The notes under the pieces are model-generated. The model was not told where the DNA came from. It ran no database searches and saw nothing but the letters and a program-made list of their open reading frames with translations. From Acidobacteriota bacterium (GTDB taxonomy: Bacteria; Acidobacteriota; Terriglobia; Bryobacterales; Bryobacteraceae): a stretch of 64,000 nt of DNA. The translations under genes and the position numbers were made by a program. Positions within the stretch are counted from its first letter, which is position 1, and the number at the start of each line of letters is the position of its first letter. Location of the stretch: the NCBI GenBank assembly GCA_018268935.1, contig JAFDVS010000016.1, positions 43,621 to 107,620 on the forward strand, read 5' to 3'. Of the stretch, positions 8,303 to 16,280 are shown piece by piece.

Positions 8303-9362
8303 GCCTGGGGTGGTGGCGATGGTGGCGACGCCGGACGGAGTGTTGTACCGTGGGGCGTTCGGAGAAGCGCGGGCGGGCCGGGGGATGGCGGTGGACTCGG
8401 TGTTTCGCATTTTTTCGATGACGAAGCCCGTTACGTCTGTCGCGGCGATGCAGTTGGTGGAACGCGGGAAATTGGAGTTGGATGCTCCGGTGGAGCGCTA
8501 CCTGCCGCAGATGGCGGGATTGAAGGTGCTGACAGGATATGACGCCAGCGGCAAACCGGTGCTGGAGCCGGCTCGGAGTCAACCGACTCTACGGCAACTG
8601 CTGTCGCACAGCGCGGGATTCGGGTACGGGTTTTGGGACGAGAAGCTGGTGCGTCATCCGGACAAGCCGAATTATTTGCAGGCGCCGCTGCTGTTTCATC
8701 CGGGCGAGCGATGGCAGTACGGAACGAACACGGATCTGATGGGGAAGATTGTGGAGACGGTGAGCGGGCAGAATCTGGAGGAGTACTTTCGGGCTCATAT
8801 TTTTGCGCCGCTGGGGATGAAGGAGACGGCGTTTCTTCCGGCGGCGACGGTGCATGAACGGATTGTGTCTCGCTACGACCGGCAGGCGGATGGAACCTGG
8901 AAGGAAGATCCGCAGCCGGCTCCGGCGAATGTGACTCCGCGCGGTGGGGCGGGGTTGTATGGCACGGCGGCGGATTATATTCGCTTCCTGCAGATGTTCC
9001 TGCATGGTGGGGAAAAGGTGCTGAGCAAGAAGAGCGTCGCGGAGATGCGGCGAAATCAGATTGGGGCGAACCATGTGCGGTTGATGAAGAGCACGAACCA
9101 GGCGTTTTCGCGGGATTTCGGGTTTCATCTGGAAGCGGGGGATAAGTTCGGGCTGGGGTTTCAGATCAACCCGGTGGCGTACGAAGGCGGGCGGGGGAAG
9201 AATAGTATGGCTTGGGCGGGAGCGATGAATACGTTTTTCTGGGTGGATCCGGAGAACAGGATTTGCGCGGTGATTCTGATGCAGACCATGCCGTTTTTCG
9301 ATGAGCCGGCGGTGCGGGGGTTACAGGCGTTTGAGCGGGCGGTGTACCGGGGGTTGCGGTAA
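8169..9362 (+). CDS. Secreted serine hydrolase, class C beta-lactamase/esterase family
   Basis: 397 residues. The N-terminus contains a hydrophobic signal peptide ending near GWA. The catalytic SxxK is SMTK at residues 83-86, in the context FRIFSMTKPVTSVAAMQL. The second motif, usually YxN, reads YGT at 184-186, with the asparagine one position later. The third motif is in the segment AWAGAMNTFFWVDP near residue 340, in place of KTG. The family includes beta-lactamases, D-aminopeptidases and esterases; the variant YGT and WAG motifs favour an esterase or peptidase. GAGGAA lies five bases before the chosen ATG; an ATG at 8187 also leaves the signal peptide intact. It converges on the c-di-GMP gene. 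Confidence 0.85.
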   Translation: MLHWSLMHLRLIVFLGISMLGWAERRFDAAPVNQALQEAVGPKGVPGVVAMVATPDGVLYRGAFGEARAGRGMAVDSVFRIFSMTKPVTSVAAMQLVERGKLELDAPVERYLPQMAGLKVLTGYDASGKPVLEPARSQPTLRQLLSHSAGFGYGFWDEKLVRHPDKPNYLQAPLLFHPGERWQYGTNTDLMGKIVETVSGQNLEEYFRAHIFAPLGMKETAFLPAATVHERIVSRYDRQADGTWKEDPQPAPANVTPRGGAGLYGTAADYIRFLQMFLHGGEKVLSKKSVAEMRRNQIGANHVRLMKSTNQAFSRDFGFHLEAGDKFGLGFQINPVAYEGGRGKNSMAWAGAMNTFFWVDPENRICAVILMQTMPFFDEPAVRGLQAFERAVYRGLR

Positions 9363-9364
9363 GT

Positions 9365-11770
9365 TTACAGCGGGCTGAGTTTGGTGTCGAAGTCGAAGCC
9401 GGCCTGGGTGGCGGCGAGGAGCTTTGCTTTCGATTTGAAGAGGTACATGCGGCGGTCGGCTTCGGCCAGCAGTTGTTCGGCATCGGTGCCGTCGGTGGGG
9501 AAATAGGCTTCTCCTACGCTGAAGCCGATGACGTCCTGTTGGAGGACTTCTTTGCCTGCAAGTTTCACGGTTTCGCGGAGGCGGGGGATCATTTTCTTGA
9601 CGGCGTCGGGGGTGAGGCCGGGAAGGACGAGGACGAATTCGTCGCCGCCCATGCGGGCTACGCAGTCGTATTCGCGGCAGCTTTCCTTGAGTTTTTGGGC
9701 GACTCGTTGGAGCAGGCGGTTGCCTTCGAGATGGCCGAAGCGGTCGTTGACCTGCTTGAAACCATCGAGATCGCTGACCAGGACGGCGAGCGGCGATTCG
9801 AGGCGGCGGCAGCGGGCGAGTTCGCTATCGAGGTGAAGGAAGAGCGAGCGGGCGTTGAAGAGGCCGGTGAGGTAATCGGTGGAGGCGGAGCTTTCGGCCT
9901 GGCGGTATTTGAGGGCGTTCTCGATGGACACGGCCACTTTGGCGCTGATGACCTGGAGGACGCGGAGATGATCGGTAGTGAAGGCTTCCTTCTCGGCGCC
10001 GTAGAGGGTGAGGACACCGGCTACGCCGGTGAGACCTTCGAGAGGGATGGAGAGCGCGGATTGGAGCACGGTGGGACGAACGGCTTGCTCGGCATAGCCT
10101 GTTTCTTCCATGGGGTCGCCATTCATGACGGGTTTGCGCGATTCGGCCACGCGGCCGGATAAGCCTTCGCCCATGGCGATGCGGAGGTTGGAGAAGGCAC
10201 GGACGTTTTCGCCGCTGACGTATTCGGGGCGGAGAATGGTGTCGCGGCGGACGTAGATGGCGATGGAATCGTAGGGGATGGTTTTGCGAAGGCGGACGGC
10301 GAAGACGGAGAGGGTTTCGTCGAGGCTGAGGGAATTGCCGAGTTCCTGCGCGACTTCGAAAAGCATTTGTGCTTCCTGGCGAGCGGCGGCGATGGAGTCG
10401 AGGAAACTGCCGGGTTCGGCGGCGTCGCGCTGCTGGCGGGTGACGGGGCGTTTCGTGGCCGGGTAATCGAGGGTGAGTTTGAGCCGGTCGGGGTTGCACT
10501 CTTCGGCGCGTTTGACGAACTTTTCGTGATGGTGGACGAGAGCGGCGGCGACGCGCGGATCGTAGGCTGAGCCGGATTCGGCGGCGACCATCGCGGCAGC
10601 CTGCCAGGGTGGCACGGAGGCTTTGTTGCCGCGGCGGGCGGTCAATTCCTCGAAGGCGTCGACGACAGCGAGGATGCGGGCCCCAATGGGGATGGCTTCG
10701 CCTTTCAAGCCGTCGGGGTAGCCCTCGCCATTCCACTTTTCGTGGTGATGGCGGACCATGGGGACCACAGGGTAAGGGAAGTTTGCGCGCTCGAGGATTT
10801 CGGCGCCGACGAGGGGGTGGATCTTCAGCTTGTCGGCTTCTTCGCGGGTGAGGCGGCCTTCCTTGCCGATGATGTGGTCGGGGACGGCGAGCTTTCCGAT
10901 GTCGTGGAGGAGGCTGGCGGCGCGGAGGGCATCCATTTCGGGGGCGGAGAGGGCCAATTCTTCGCCCATGCCCATGGCGAAGATCTGCATGCGTTCGAGC
11001 CTGTCGTGCGTGTTCTGATCCTTGGCTTCGATGGCGGTGGCAAGGGCTTCGATGGTGCGCAAGTGGAGGCCGGCGATCTGTTCGGCGTGCTGTTTTTCGG
11101 AGCTGAGACGGAGGATGTACAAGCGGTAATCGCGGTAGAGCAAATAGATGAACGGAACGAAGAAGAGGAGGACGGGCCAGCCGGCGGCCTGTTTGAGGAA
11201 GCTGAACGACCCGGCGGCGATGGCGCCGATGAGGTAGTACGGCATGCTGTAGAGGTTGCATTCGCGCCAGGCGGCGGCAATCGATTTTTTCTCTGTGTAG
11301 CTGATGGCGACGGCGACGTTCAGGCCGTTGATGATGAAGTAGACGAAGGTGGCGAGGAGGAGGCGCAGGGGGGCGTCGATGGAAAGATCGGTGAAGCTCC
11401 AGGTGGAATAGGCGCGGGTCATGGCCGTGACGGAGATAGCGACGTTGGCCAGGTTGAAAAAGACCTGGAAGCGGGTAGCTTTGCGGGGCGGGCGCCAGAG
11501 GCATTGAATGAGCGTGACGACCAGGGCCAGGAGCATCGTTTCCGAGGGGCTGAGAGCAATGAGGCCGATGAGGACGAAGATGAAGTTGATGGAGAGGGTG
11601 CCGGTAACATCCGGCAAGCTCAGGCGGATACCAGCGGCAAAGATCGCTACCAGGAGGAAGCAGGCGTAGCGGAGCGGGTTTTCCGAGACAAACGGAAAGA
11701 CCGAAGTCAGTGCTCCCAAAACGCCAAGGGTGAACACCGTATAGAAGTAATACTTCTCACGTTTGTTCAT
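9365..11770 (-). CDS. Membrane HD-GYP / GAF / GGDEF c-di-GMP protein
   Basis: 801 residues. Residues 8-215 contain about six or seven transmembrane helices. A cytoplasmic HD-GYP phosphodiesterase follows, with HDIGK at 289-293 and HHHEKWNGEGYPDG at 341-354. Then come a GAF domain at about 480-640 (LFEVAQELGNSLSLDETL onward) and a GGDEF diguanylate cyclase with the intact active site MGGDEF at 707-712. RxxD (REYD) lies five residues before GGDEF, the position of the inhibitory c-di-GMP I-site. All signature residues for both synthesis and breakdown of c-di-GMP are present, so the protein may switch activity through the GAF or membrane part. Single gene, convergent with the hydrolase gene. Confidence 0.9.
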   Translation of the reverse strand: MNKREKYYFYTVFTLGVLGALTSVFPFVSENPLRYACFLLVAIFAAGIRLSLPDVTGTLSINFIFVLIGLIALSPSETMLLALVVTLIQCLWRPPRKATRFQVFFNLANVAISVTAMTRAYSTWSFTDLSIDAPLRLLLATFVYFIINGLNVAVAISYTEKKSIAAAWRECNLYSMPYYLIGAIAAGSFSFLKQAAGWPVLLFFVPFIYLLYRDYRLYILRLSSEKQHAEQIAGLHLRTIEALATAIEAKDQNTHDRLERMQIFAMGMGEELALSAPEMDALRAASLLHDIGKLAVPDHIIGKEGRLTREEADKLKIHPLVGAEILERANFPYPVVPMVRHHHEKWNGEGYPDGLKGEAIPIGARILAVVDAFEELTARRGNKASVPPWQAAAMVAAESGSAYDPRVAAALVHHHEKFVKRAEECNPDRLKLTLDYPATKRPVTRQQRDAAEPGSFLDSIAAARQEAQMLFEVAQELGNSLSLDETLSVFAVRLRKTIPYDSIAIYVRRDTILRPEYVSGENVRAFSNLRIAMGEGLSGRVAESRKPVMNGDPMEETGYAEQAVRPTVLQSALSIPLEGLTGVAGVLTLYGAEKEAFTTDHLRVLQVISAKVAVSIENALKYRQAESSASTDYLTGLFNARSLFLHLDSELARCRRLESPLAVLVSDLDGFKQVNDRFGHLEGNRLLQRVAQKLKESCREYDCVARMGGDEFVLVLPGLTPDAVKKMIPRLRETVKLAGKEVLQQDVIGFSVGEAYFPTDGTDAEQLLAEADRRMYLFKSKAKLLAATQAGFDFDTKLSPL

Positions 11771-11933
11771 CGGTGGTCCTCAATGGCATGGGGGAACACC
11801 AGGGGCGTGGAACCCCACGCCAAGTGCGGCGCACTAGCCATATGAGTGGTACATCGGGTGTTACCTCCGATTTCCTTAGACGTCGTTATGTGTCTGGTAG
11901 TATTTCGTTACAATCGAAGGATAAGTACTCCCG
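11771..11933. other. Divergent intergenic region with hairpins and a -10-like box
   Basis: The 163-base spacer separates the c-di-GMP gene (minus) and the adaptor gene (plus). It holds a 7-bp stem GGCGTGG (11804-11810) / CCACGCC (11815-11821) and an adjacent GTGC/GCAC stem at 11824-11834, both inside the minus-strand leader. A plus-strand TACAAT at 11909-11914 could be the -10 box for the adaptor gene; no good -35 box is seen. I compared the leader by eye with c-di-GMP riboswitch consensus and found no match. Confidence 0.3.
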
Positions 11934-13172
11934 ATGCGGCACTCAATCTCTCTCCTCCTGATTGGTCTTCTTCTCGGCCTCAGCGGCTGCACGAAGAAGG
12001 CGGTGGAAGCTCCGAAGAAGGAGGCCGGCGGGCCCGTACCCGTGCGCGCGGCGCAGGTGCGCCCGAAACAGGTGCAGCGGGTGGTGGATTCGGTGGGCAC
12101 CTTTTATCCCTATGATGAGGTGCTGGTGAGCGCGGAGATTGAGGGGAAGGTGGACCAGGTGAAGGTGGACCTGGGCGATGCTGTCAGCGAGGGTCAGGTG
12201 CTGGTGCATGTTTCCGATGAAGAGCAGCGCTACCTTCTGGCACAGAATGAAGCTCAGTTGCGCATGTCCATGGAAAAGCTGGGGTTGAAGGATGAGAAAG
12301 AGCGCATCAAAGACGTCCGGGAGACGCCCGATGTGCGGCGTGCAGCGGCCGATTTGACGGAAGCGCGGCAGCGCTTCACGCGGGTGACGAACCTGGTGAA
12401 CCAGGGGATCGGCGCGAAGGTGGATCTGGACCAGGCCACGGCGCGGCATCAGGCGGCGCAGGCCGCTTATGACGCCACGGTGAATCAGACACGCAACCTG
12501 ATTCAGGAAGTGGAACGCTTCAAGGCGCAACTGGATTTGCAGCGGAAGAAGCTGCGCGACACTACAGTACGAGCGCCGTTTGCGGCCTATGTGAAGGACC
12601 GGCAGGTGGCGGTGGGCCAGTATGTGCGGCCGAATGCTCCGCTGATCACGCTGGTGAAAACCGATCCGATCCGGCTGCGGCTGGAAGTGCCGGAGCGGAT
12701 GGCGCCGTGGATCAAGAACGGGCAGATTGCCGAGGTTCTGGTGGAGGCGTTTCTGGGGCGGAAGTTTATGGGGAAGATCTGGAGGATTGCGCCGACGGTG
12801 GATCAGGCGAAGCGCACGTTCGTGGTGGAGGCGCTGATTCCGAATCCGCAAGGGGAGCTGAAGCCGGGCTCGTATGCCCGGGCGCGGGTTCCTACGGACA
12901 AGAGCGAGCGGATTATGGTGGTACCGGCGCGGGCGGTGAACTATGTGTTGGGATCGAACAAGGCGTATGTCATTAACAATGAGGTGATCGAGGCGCGGGA
13001 GGTGAAACTCGGGGATCGCTTCGACGGGGCGGTGGAAGTGATTGAGGGCTTGCAGGAAGGCGAGCAGGTGGCAACGGGTCCGCTGGCGAGGCTGGACACG
13101 GGAATTCAAGTCAAGGTCACGGGGCGCGATGAGGGGGATCCACCGCCGGCGGACCGCAAGGCTTCGGAATGA
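11934..13172 (+). CDS. RND/HlyD-type periplasmic adaptor lipoprotein
   Basis: 412 residues. A lipoprotein signal with lipobox LSGC at residues 16-19 anchors it to a membrane facing the periplasm. It has the membrane-fusion-protein order: beta-barrel and lipoyl half (VSAEIEGKVDQVKVDLGDAV), a long alpha-helical hairpin (about 95-200), the second lipoyl half (DTTVRAPFAAYVKDRQVAVG), beta-barrel (LRLEVPERM, FMGKIWRIAPTVDQAKRTF) and the C-terminal membrane-proximal domain. Such adaptors link an inner-membrane RND or ABC pump to an outer-membrane channel. No pump or channel gene lies beside it; its only coupled neighbour is a VWA protein sharing an ATGA overlap. Confidence 0.88.
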   Translation: MRHSISLLLIGLLLGLSGCTKKAVEAPKKEAGGPVPVRAAQVRPKQVQRVVDSVGTFYPYDEVLVSAEIEGKVDQVKVDLGDAVSEGQVLVHVSDEEQRYLLAQNEAQLRMSMEKLGLKDEKERIKDVRETPDVRRAAADLTEARQRFTRVTNLVNQGIGAKVDLDQATARHQAAQAAYDATVNQTRNLIQEVERFKAQLDLQRKKLRDTTVRAPFAAYVKDRQVAVGQYVRPNAPLITLVKTDPIRLRLEVPERMAPWIKNGQIAEVLVEAFLGRKFMGKIWRIAPTVDQAKRTFVVEALIPNPQGELKPGSYARARVPTDKSERIMVVPARAVNYVLGSNKAYVINNEVIEAREVKLGDRFDGAVEVIEGLQEGEQVATGPLARLDTGIQVKVTGRDEGDPPPADRKASE

Positions 13173-13966
13173 TGCGGCTGCTTCTTATTGTGATGGCGGC
13201 GGCCTTTGTGTCGCCTGCGGCGATGCGGATGCTGGTGACGGTGGTGGAGCCGAAGACCGGCAAGCCGATTGAGAATCTGAAGGCTGAGGACTTTCTGGTG
13301 CTGGAGGATAAGCTGCCGCGGCGGGTGGAGGCAGCGGAGTTTTCGCGCAAGCCGATTGATGTGATGCTGCTGGTGGATACGAGTCTGGTGGGTGGGATGG
13401 TGCAGCCGGTGGCCTCGTCGCTGATTGGAGAGCTGAAGGACAAAGAGCAGATGGCGGTGGTGAGCTTCGATTCGAGCGCGGAGATGATTCAGGATTTCAC
13501 ATCGAGCCGGCAATTGCTGGAAGCGGCGTTGGGGAAGGTGCGCTATGGGAACTCGCCGAAGGTGCTGGATGGGTTGTTCGCAGCGATGGACGGCGGATTT
13601 GATCATTCGACGTTCCGGCGGGTAATCCTGCTGGTGACGGCGGGGCTGGAAGGGCCGAGCCGGTTGCATGAGCGGGAGATTATCAGGCTGGCGCGGAAGA
13701 ACGGGGTGTCGATTTATCCGGTGTATGCATCGGGTTCGGGGCGTTCCTTGTTTGAGACGCTGGCGCGGGGGACGGGCGGGGCATCGTTTTTGCTGCGGGA
13801 GTTGCAGAAGAGCGCGACGGGCTCATCGCCGGCGTCGCGCATTTATGATGTAGTGCGGGGGAATTACACCTTGACCATCACCGGCAATCTGGGATTGGGT
13901 GAGAAGGTGAAAGTGGAGATTAAGGGGCAGCCGAAGTTGTTGACGTCGGCTATGCCGGTGGATTAG
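13169..13966 (+). CDS. Secreted VWA-domain protein
   Basis: 265 residues. MMRLLLIVMAAAFVSPAA is a signal peptide. Residues 20-55 (RMLVTVVEPKTGKPIENLKAEDFLVLED) form the short N-terminal domain that precedes VWA domains in many acidobacterial 'VWFA-related' proteins. The VWA domain runs from about 62 to 215; its metal-site motif reads DTSLV rather than the full DxSxS, so metal binding may be weakened. LVTAGLEGPSRLHERE supplies the later metal-site region. The ATG overlaps the adaptor stop codon, indicating coupled translation. A bidirectional terminator hairpin follows directly. Confidence 0.8.
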   Translation: MMRLLLIVMAAAFVSPAAMRMLVTVVEPKTGKPIENLKAEDFLVLEDKLPRRVEAAEFSRKPIDVMLLVDTSLVGGMVQPVASSLIGELKDKEQMAVVSFDSSAEMIQDFTSSRQLLEAALGKVRYGNSPKVLDGLFAAMDGGFDHSTFRRVILLVTAGLEGPSRLHEREIIRLARKNGVSIYPVYASGSGRSLFETLARGTGGASFLLRELQKSATGSSPASRIYDVVRGNYTLTITGNLGLGEKVKVEIKGQPKLLTSAMPVD

Positions 13967-13967
13967 C

Positions 13968-13989
13968 AGGCGGACCAGGGGGTCCGCCT
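13968..13989. terminator. Bidirectional terminator hairpin
   Basis: AGGCGGACC (13968-13976), loop AGGG, GGTCCGCCT (13981-13989): a perfect 9-bp stem starting two bases after the VWA stop codon and lying between convergent genes. A poor T tract follows on the plus strand. Confidence 0.7.
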
Positions 13990-13997
13990 TACTCAAG

Positions 13998-14882
13998 TTA
14001 ACGGGCGACCGTTACTTTGGGGGTGGCGAGGTAGCCGACGATGTTGTCCTTCTTCACTTCGTTAACCACCAGTTCGTAAGGGATGCGAGCTTTCGAGGTG
14101 TAGAACTGGAGGGGCTCGTTGACGGTTTTGTCTTTCTTTTCCGTCTTCTTGTCGTCGGCGTAGACTTCCACGGTGTAGCGGTTCTTCTTGGTATCGACCT
14201 TCTTGAGGAGGAGGGCGATGTCACCGACCTTCATCGGGGCCTTGGTTTTGGTGAGGTTGAACTCGAAGTAGTTGCGCTCGCCTTTGGCGATGAGGGCGGC
14301 GAGTTCCTTGCCGTTGGTGGCGATGAGGCCGCTTTGGACGCCGAGGTCGCCGCGTACGGTCTTGAGGTCGGCGATGGTTTTGTCGAGTTCGGACTTGGTG
14401 GAAGCGACCTCACTCTTGACGACGCCGACTTCGGTGCCGACTGCGCCGAGCTTTTCCTTGGTTTCGACGGCTTCCTTCTTCACTTCACCGATTTCGCTCT
14501 TGATGGCGGCGCGATCGGCGGCGGATTTCTTCTGTTCGGCCTCGAGGCGCTTGTTGATTTCGAGCACCTTGGATTCGGCGTCGGTCTTGGCCTGGCCGAC
14601 CGCCATGGCAGCCTGGCGGCGCGCGGTTTCCAGTTCATCGCGAAGATTTTCGGCGGTACGGCGATTGGTCTGGGCGGTGACGGAGGAAGCTTCGCGGAGA
14701 TTGGCGATCTCGGATTGCAGCGCCTCACGGTCTTTGGCCATGTCGGTGCGCACGCGATCCAGTTGCAGGAATAGATAGACGTTGGCGGCCAGCAGCGCCA
14801 GCACGGCGCCGAACAAAATGGCGATCTTGATGTTCGATCCGCCCGAGGGGGGGATGTACTGGGTAGTGGGATTCTCGTTCAC
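13998..14882 (-). CDS. Membrane-anchored coiled-coil protein
   Basis: 294 residues. A proline/glycine-rich cytoplasmic tail of 16 residues precedes one transmembrane helix (about 19-40, IAILFGAVLALLAANVYLFL). Residues 42-195 are almost continuous heptad-rich coiled coil with many E, K, A and T residues. The C-terminal 90 residues (from NYFEFNLTKTKAPMKVGDIA) are a beta-rich domain ending in LATPKVTVAR. I do not recognise the family. The topology suggests a periplasmic rod carrying a small globular head. It lies 75 bases downstream of thymidine kinase on the same strand. Confidence 0.7.
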   Translation of the reverse strand: MNENPTTQYIPPSGGSNIKIAILFGAVLALLAANVYLFLQLDRVRTDMAKDREALQSEIANLREASSVTAQTNRRTAENLRDELETARRQAAMAVGQAKTDAESKVLEINKRLEAEQKKSAADRAAIKSEIGEVKKEAVETKEKLGAVGTEVGVVKSEVASTKSELDKTIADLKTVRGDLGVQSGLIATNGKELAALIAKGERNYFEFNLTKTKAPMKVGDIALLLKKVDTKKNRYTVEVYADDKKTEKKDKTVNEPLQFYTSKARIPYELVVNEVKKDNIVGYLATPKVTVAR

Positions 14883-14957
14883 GTTGATTCAGCTCCTGGT
14901 TCCGAGAGATGAGAGAAATACGTCCTCTTATTGTAACTGACGCAAGGCAAAGGCGGT

Positions 14958-15572
14958 TCAGGTACCTGCGCTGGTGGCGCGGGGGCGGGCGAACTCAAAG
15001 TACTCCTGTTTGGGGACGCCGGGTTCAAAGCAGCGGCGGCAGCGGGCCTCATACATTCCGGCGGCGCCGACGACGATGAGGTCGTCACTTTCGACGAGGC
15101 GCTGGTTGTGTTTGGCGGGATTACCGCAGCGCATGCAGATGGCGAGGGCTTTGGTAATCGATTCGGCGACGCAGAGGAGCTCGGGCATGGGGGAGAAGGG
15201 GCGGCCCATGTAATCGGTGTCGAGGCCGGCGATGATGACCTGCTTGCCGCTGTCGGCAAGTTGCTGGGCGACCTCCACCAGTTCGTTGCCGAAGAAATTC
15301 GACTCATCGATGCCGACGACCTGAGTGCGCCAATCGAGGCGGTCCAGGATTTCCTTTGCTGCGCCGACGACCTCTGCTTTCAGCCGCTGCTCGGCGTGCG
15401 AGACGATCTCGTCGACGGAGTAGCGATCATCCATGACGGGTTTGTAGACCTGGACTCGCTTGCGCGCGATCTTGGCGCGGCGGAGCCTGCGGATGAGCTC
15501 TTCGCTCTTGCCGGAAAACATCGGCCCGCAGATGACTTCGATCCAACCCAAATTACCGGAAACAATATCCAC
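14958..15572 (-). CDS. tdk: Thymidine kinase, type II
   Basis: 204 residues with the GTG start chosen, the usual length for type II thymidine kinases. The enzyme phosphorylates thymidine with ATP in the salvage pathway. Visible signatures are the Walker A loop GPMFSGKS near residue 15, VYKPVMDDRY, the DES segment in VVGIDESNFF carrying the catalytic glutamate, and two zinc pairs, CMRC and CRRC, in the lasso region. Starts further upstream would overlap the divergent methyltransferase gene and add non-family sequence. Only 24 bases separate the two start codons. Confidence 0.92.
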   Translation of the reverse strand: MDIVSGNLGWIEVICGPMFSGKSEELIRRLRRAKIARKRVQVYKPVMDDRYSVDEIVSHAEQRLKAEVVGAAKEILDRLDWRTQVVGIDESNFFGNELVEVAQQLADSGKQVIIAGLDTDYMGRPFSPMPELLCVAESITKALAICMRCGNPAKHNQRLVESDDLIVVGAAGMYEARCRRCFEPGVPKQEYFEFARPRATSAGT

Positions 15573-15596
15573 TCGGGGCAGTTTAACATAGCAGGG

Positions 15597-16280
15597 ATGG
15601 ACTTCCTGGCGGGGCGAAGGATTCAGCCGGAGCGATTGGACGTGGCGAGTGATGAGGAGGCGGCGGCGAACCTGGGGGATTTGCGGCGAATCAACCGGTG
15701 GCTGGGCGGACACAGCGTGTTGCGGGGGTGTTTACGGCGTTGGTACCGGCGCGGCGATGGGTTTCGGATGCTGGATATTGGGGCGGCGTCAGGCGATACG
15801 GCGGGGGTGGTGAAGAAGGCATTTCCGGGGGCGCGGGTGGTGTCGCTCGATCACATGTTACGGAACTTGCGGCTGGCGCCGGAGCCGAAGCTGGCGGCGG
15901 ATGCGTTCCGGTTGCCGTTTGCGGAGGGGAGTTTCGATGTGGTGGGGTGCAGCTTGTTTCTGCATCATTTCGAGGATGAGGATGTAGTGCGGTTACTCAA
16001 GGAGATGGGGCGGGTGTCGCGAGGGCACGTGCTGGCGATTGATCTGGAGCGGCGGTGGCTGGCGCGGCAGTTTCTGCCGGCGACGGGGTGGTTGTTGGGT
16101 TGGAATGAAGTGACGCTGCACGATGGGCCGGTGTCGGTGGAGGCGGCGTTTCGGGCGGAGGAATTGCGGAGGTTGGGGGAAGCGGCGGGGTTGCAGGGAG
16201 TGCGGGTGCGGGCGCACTATCCGTGGTTCCGGTTGTCGCTCAGGGGTCGCGTTAGGCGGCTTCGCCGACCATGTGTTTGA
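15597..16280 (+). CDS. Class I SAM-dependent methyltransferase
   Basis: 227 residues. Motif I is MLDIGAASGDTAGVV near residue 60, followed by the acidic loop VVSLDHML, DAFRLPFAEGSFDVV and LFLHHFEDEDVVRLLKEM, all standard for small-molecule class I methyltransferases of the Methyltransf_11 kind. The region beginning LATGWLLGWNE-like (LPATGWLLGWNEVTLHDG) resembles proteins seen beside quinone or polyketide-type pathways, but no partner genes are nearby, so the substrate is unknown. It is divergent from tdk and its 3' end overlaps the convergent chemoreceptor gene by 29 bases. Confidence 0.85.
   Translation: MDFLAGRRIQPERLDVASDEEAAANLGDLRRINRWLGGHSVLRGCLRRWYRRGDGFRMLDIGAASGDTAGVVKKAFPGARVVSLDHMLRNLRLAPEPKLAADAFRLPFAEGSFDVVGCSLFLHHFEDEDVVRLLKEMGRVSRGHVLAIDLERRWLARQFLPATGWLLGWNEVTLHDGPVSVEAAFRAEELRRLGEAAGLQGVRVRAHYPWFRLSLRGRVRRLRRPCV

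Noticed and set aside
11771..11880. c-di-GMP riboswitch before the HD-GYP/GGDEF gene
   Set aside because: Hairpins exist, but the conserved riboswitch core was not found by eye.
15108..15596. Upstream extension of the methyltransferase
   Set aside because: The added part is antisense to tdk; the methyltransferase family begins near MDFLAGRR.
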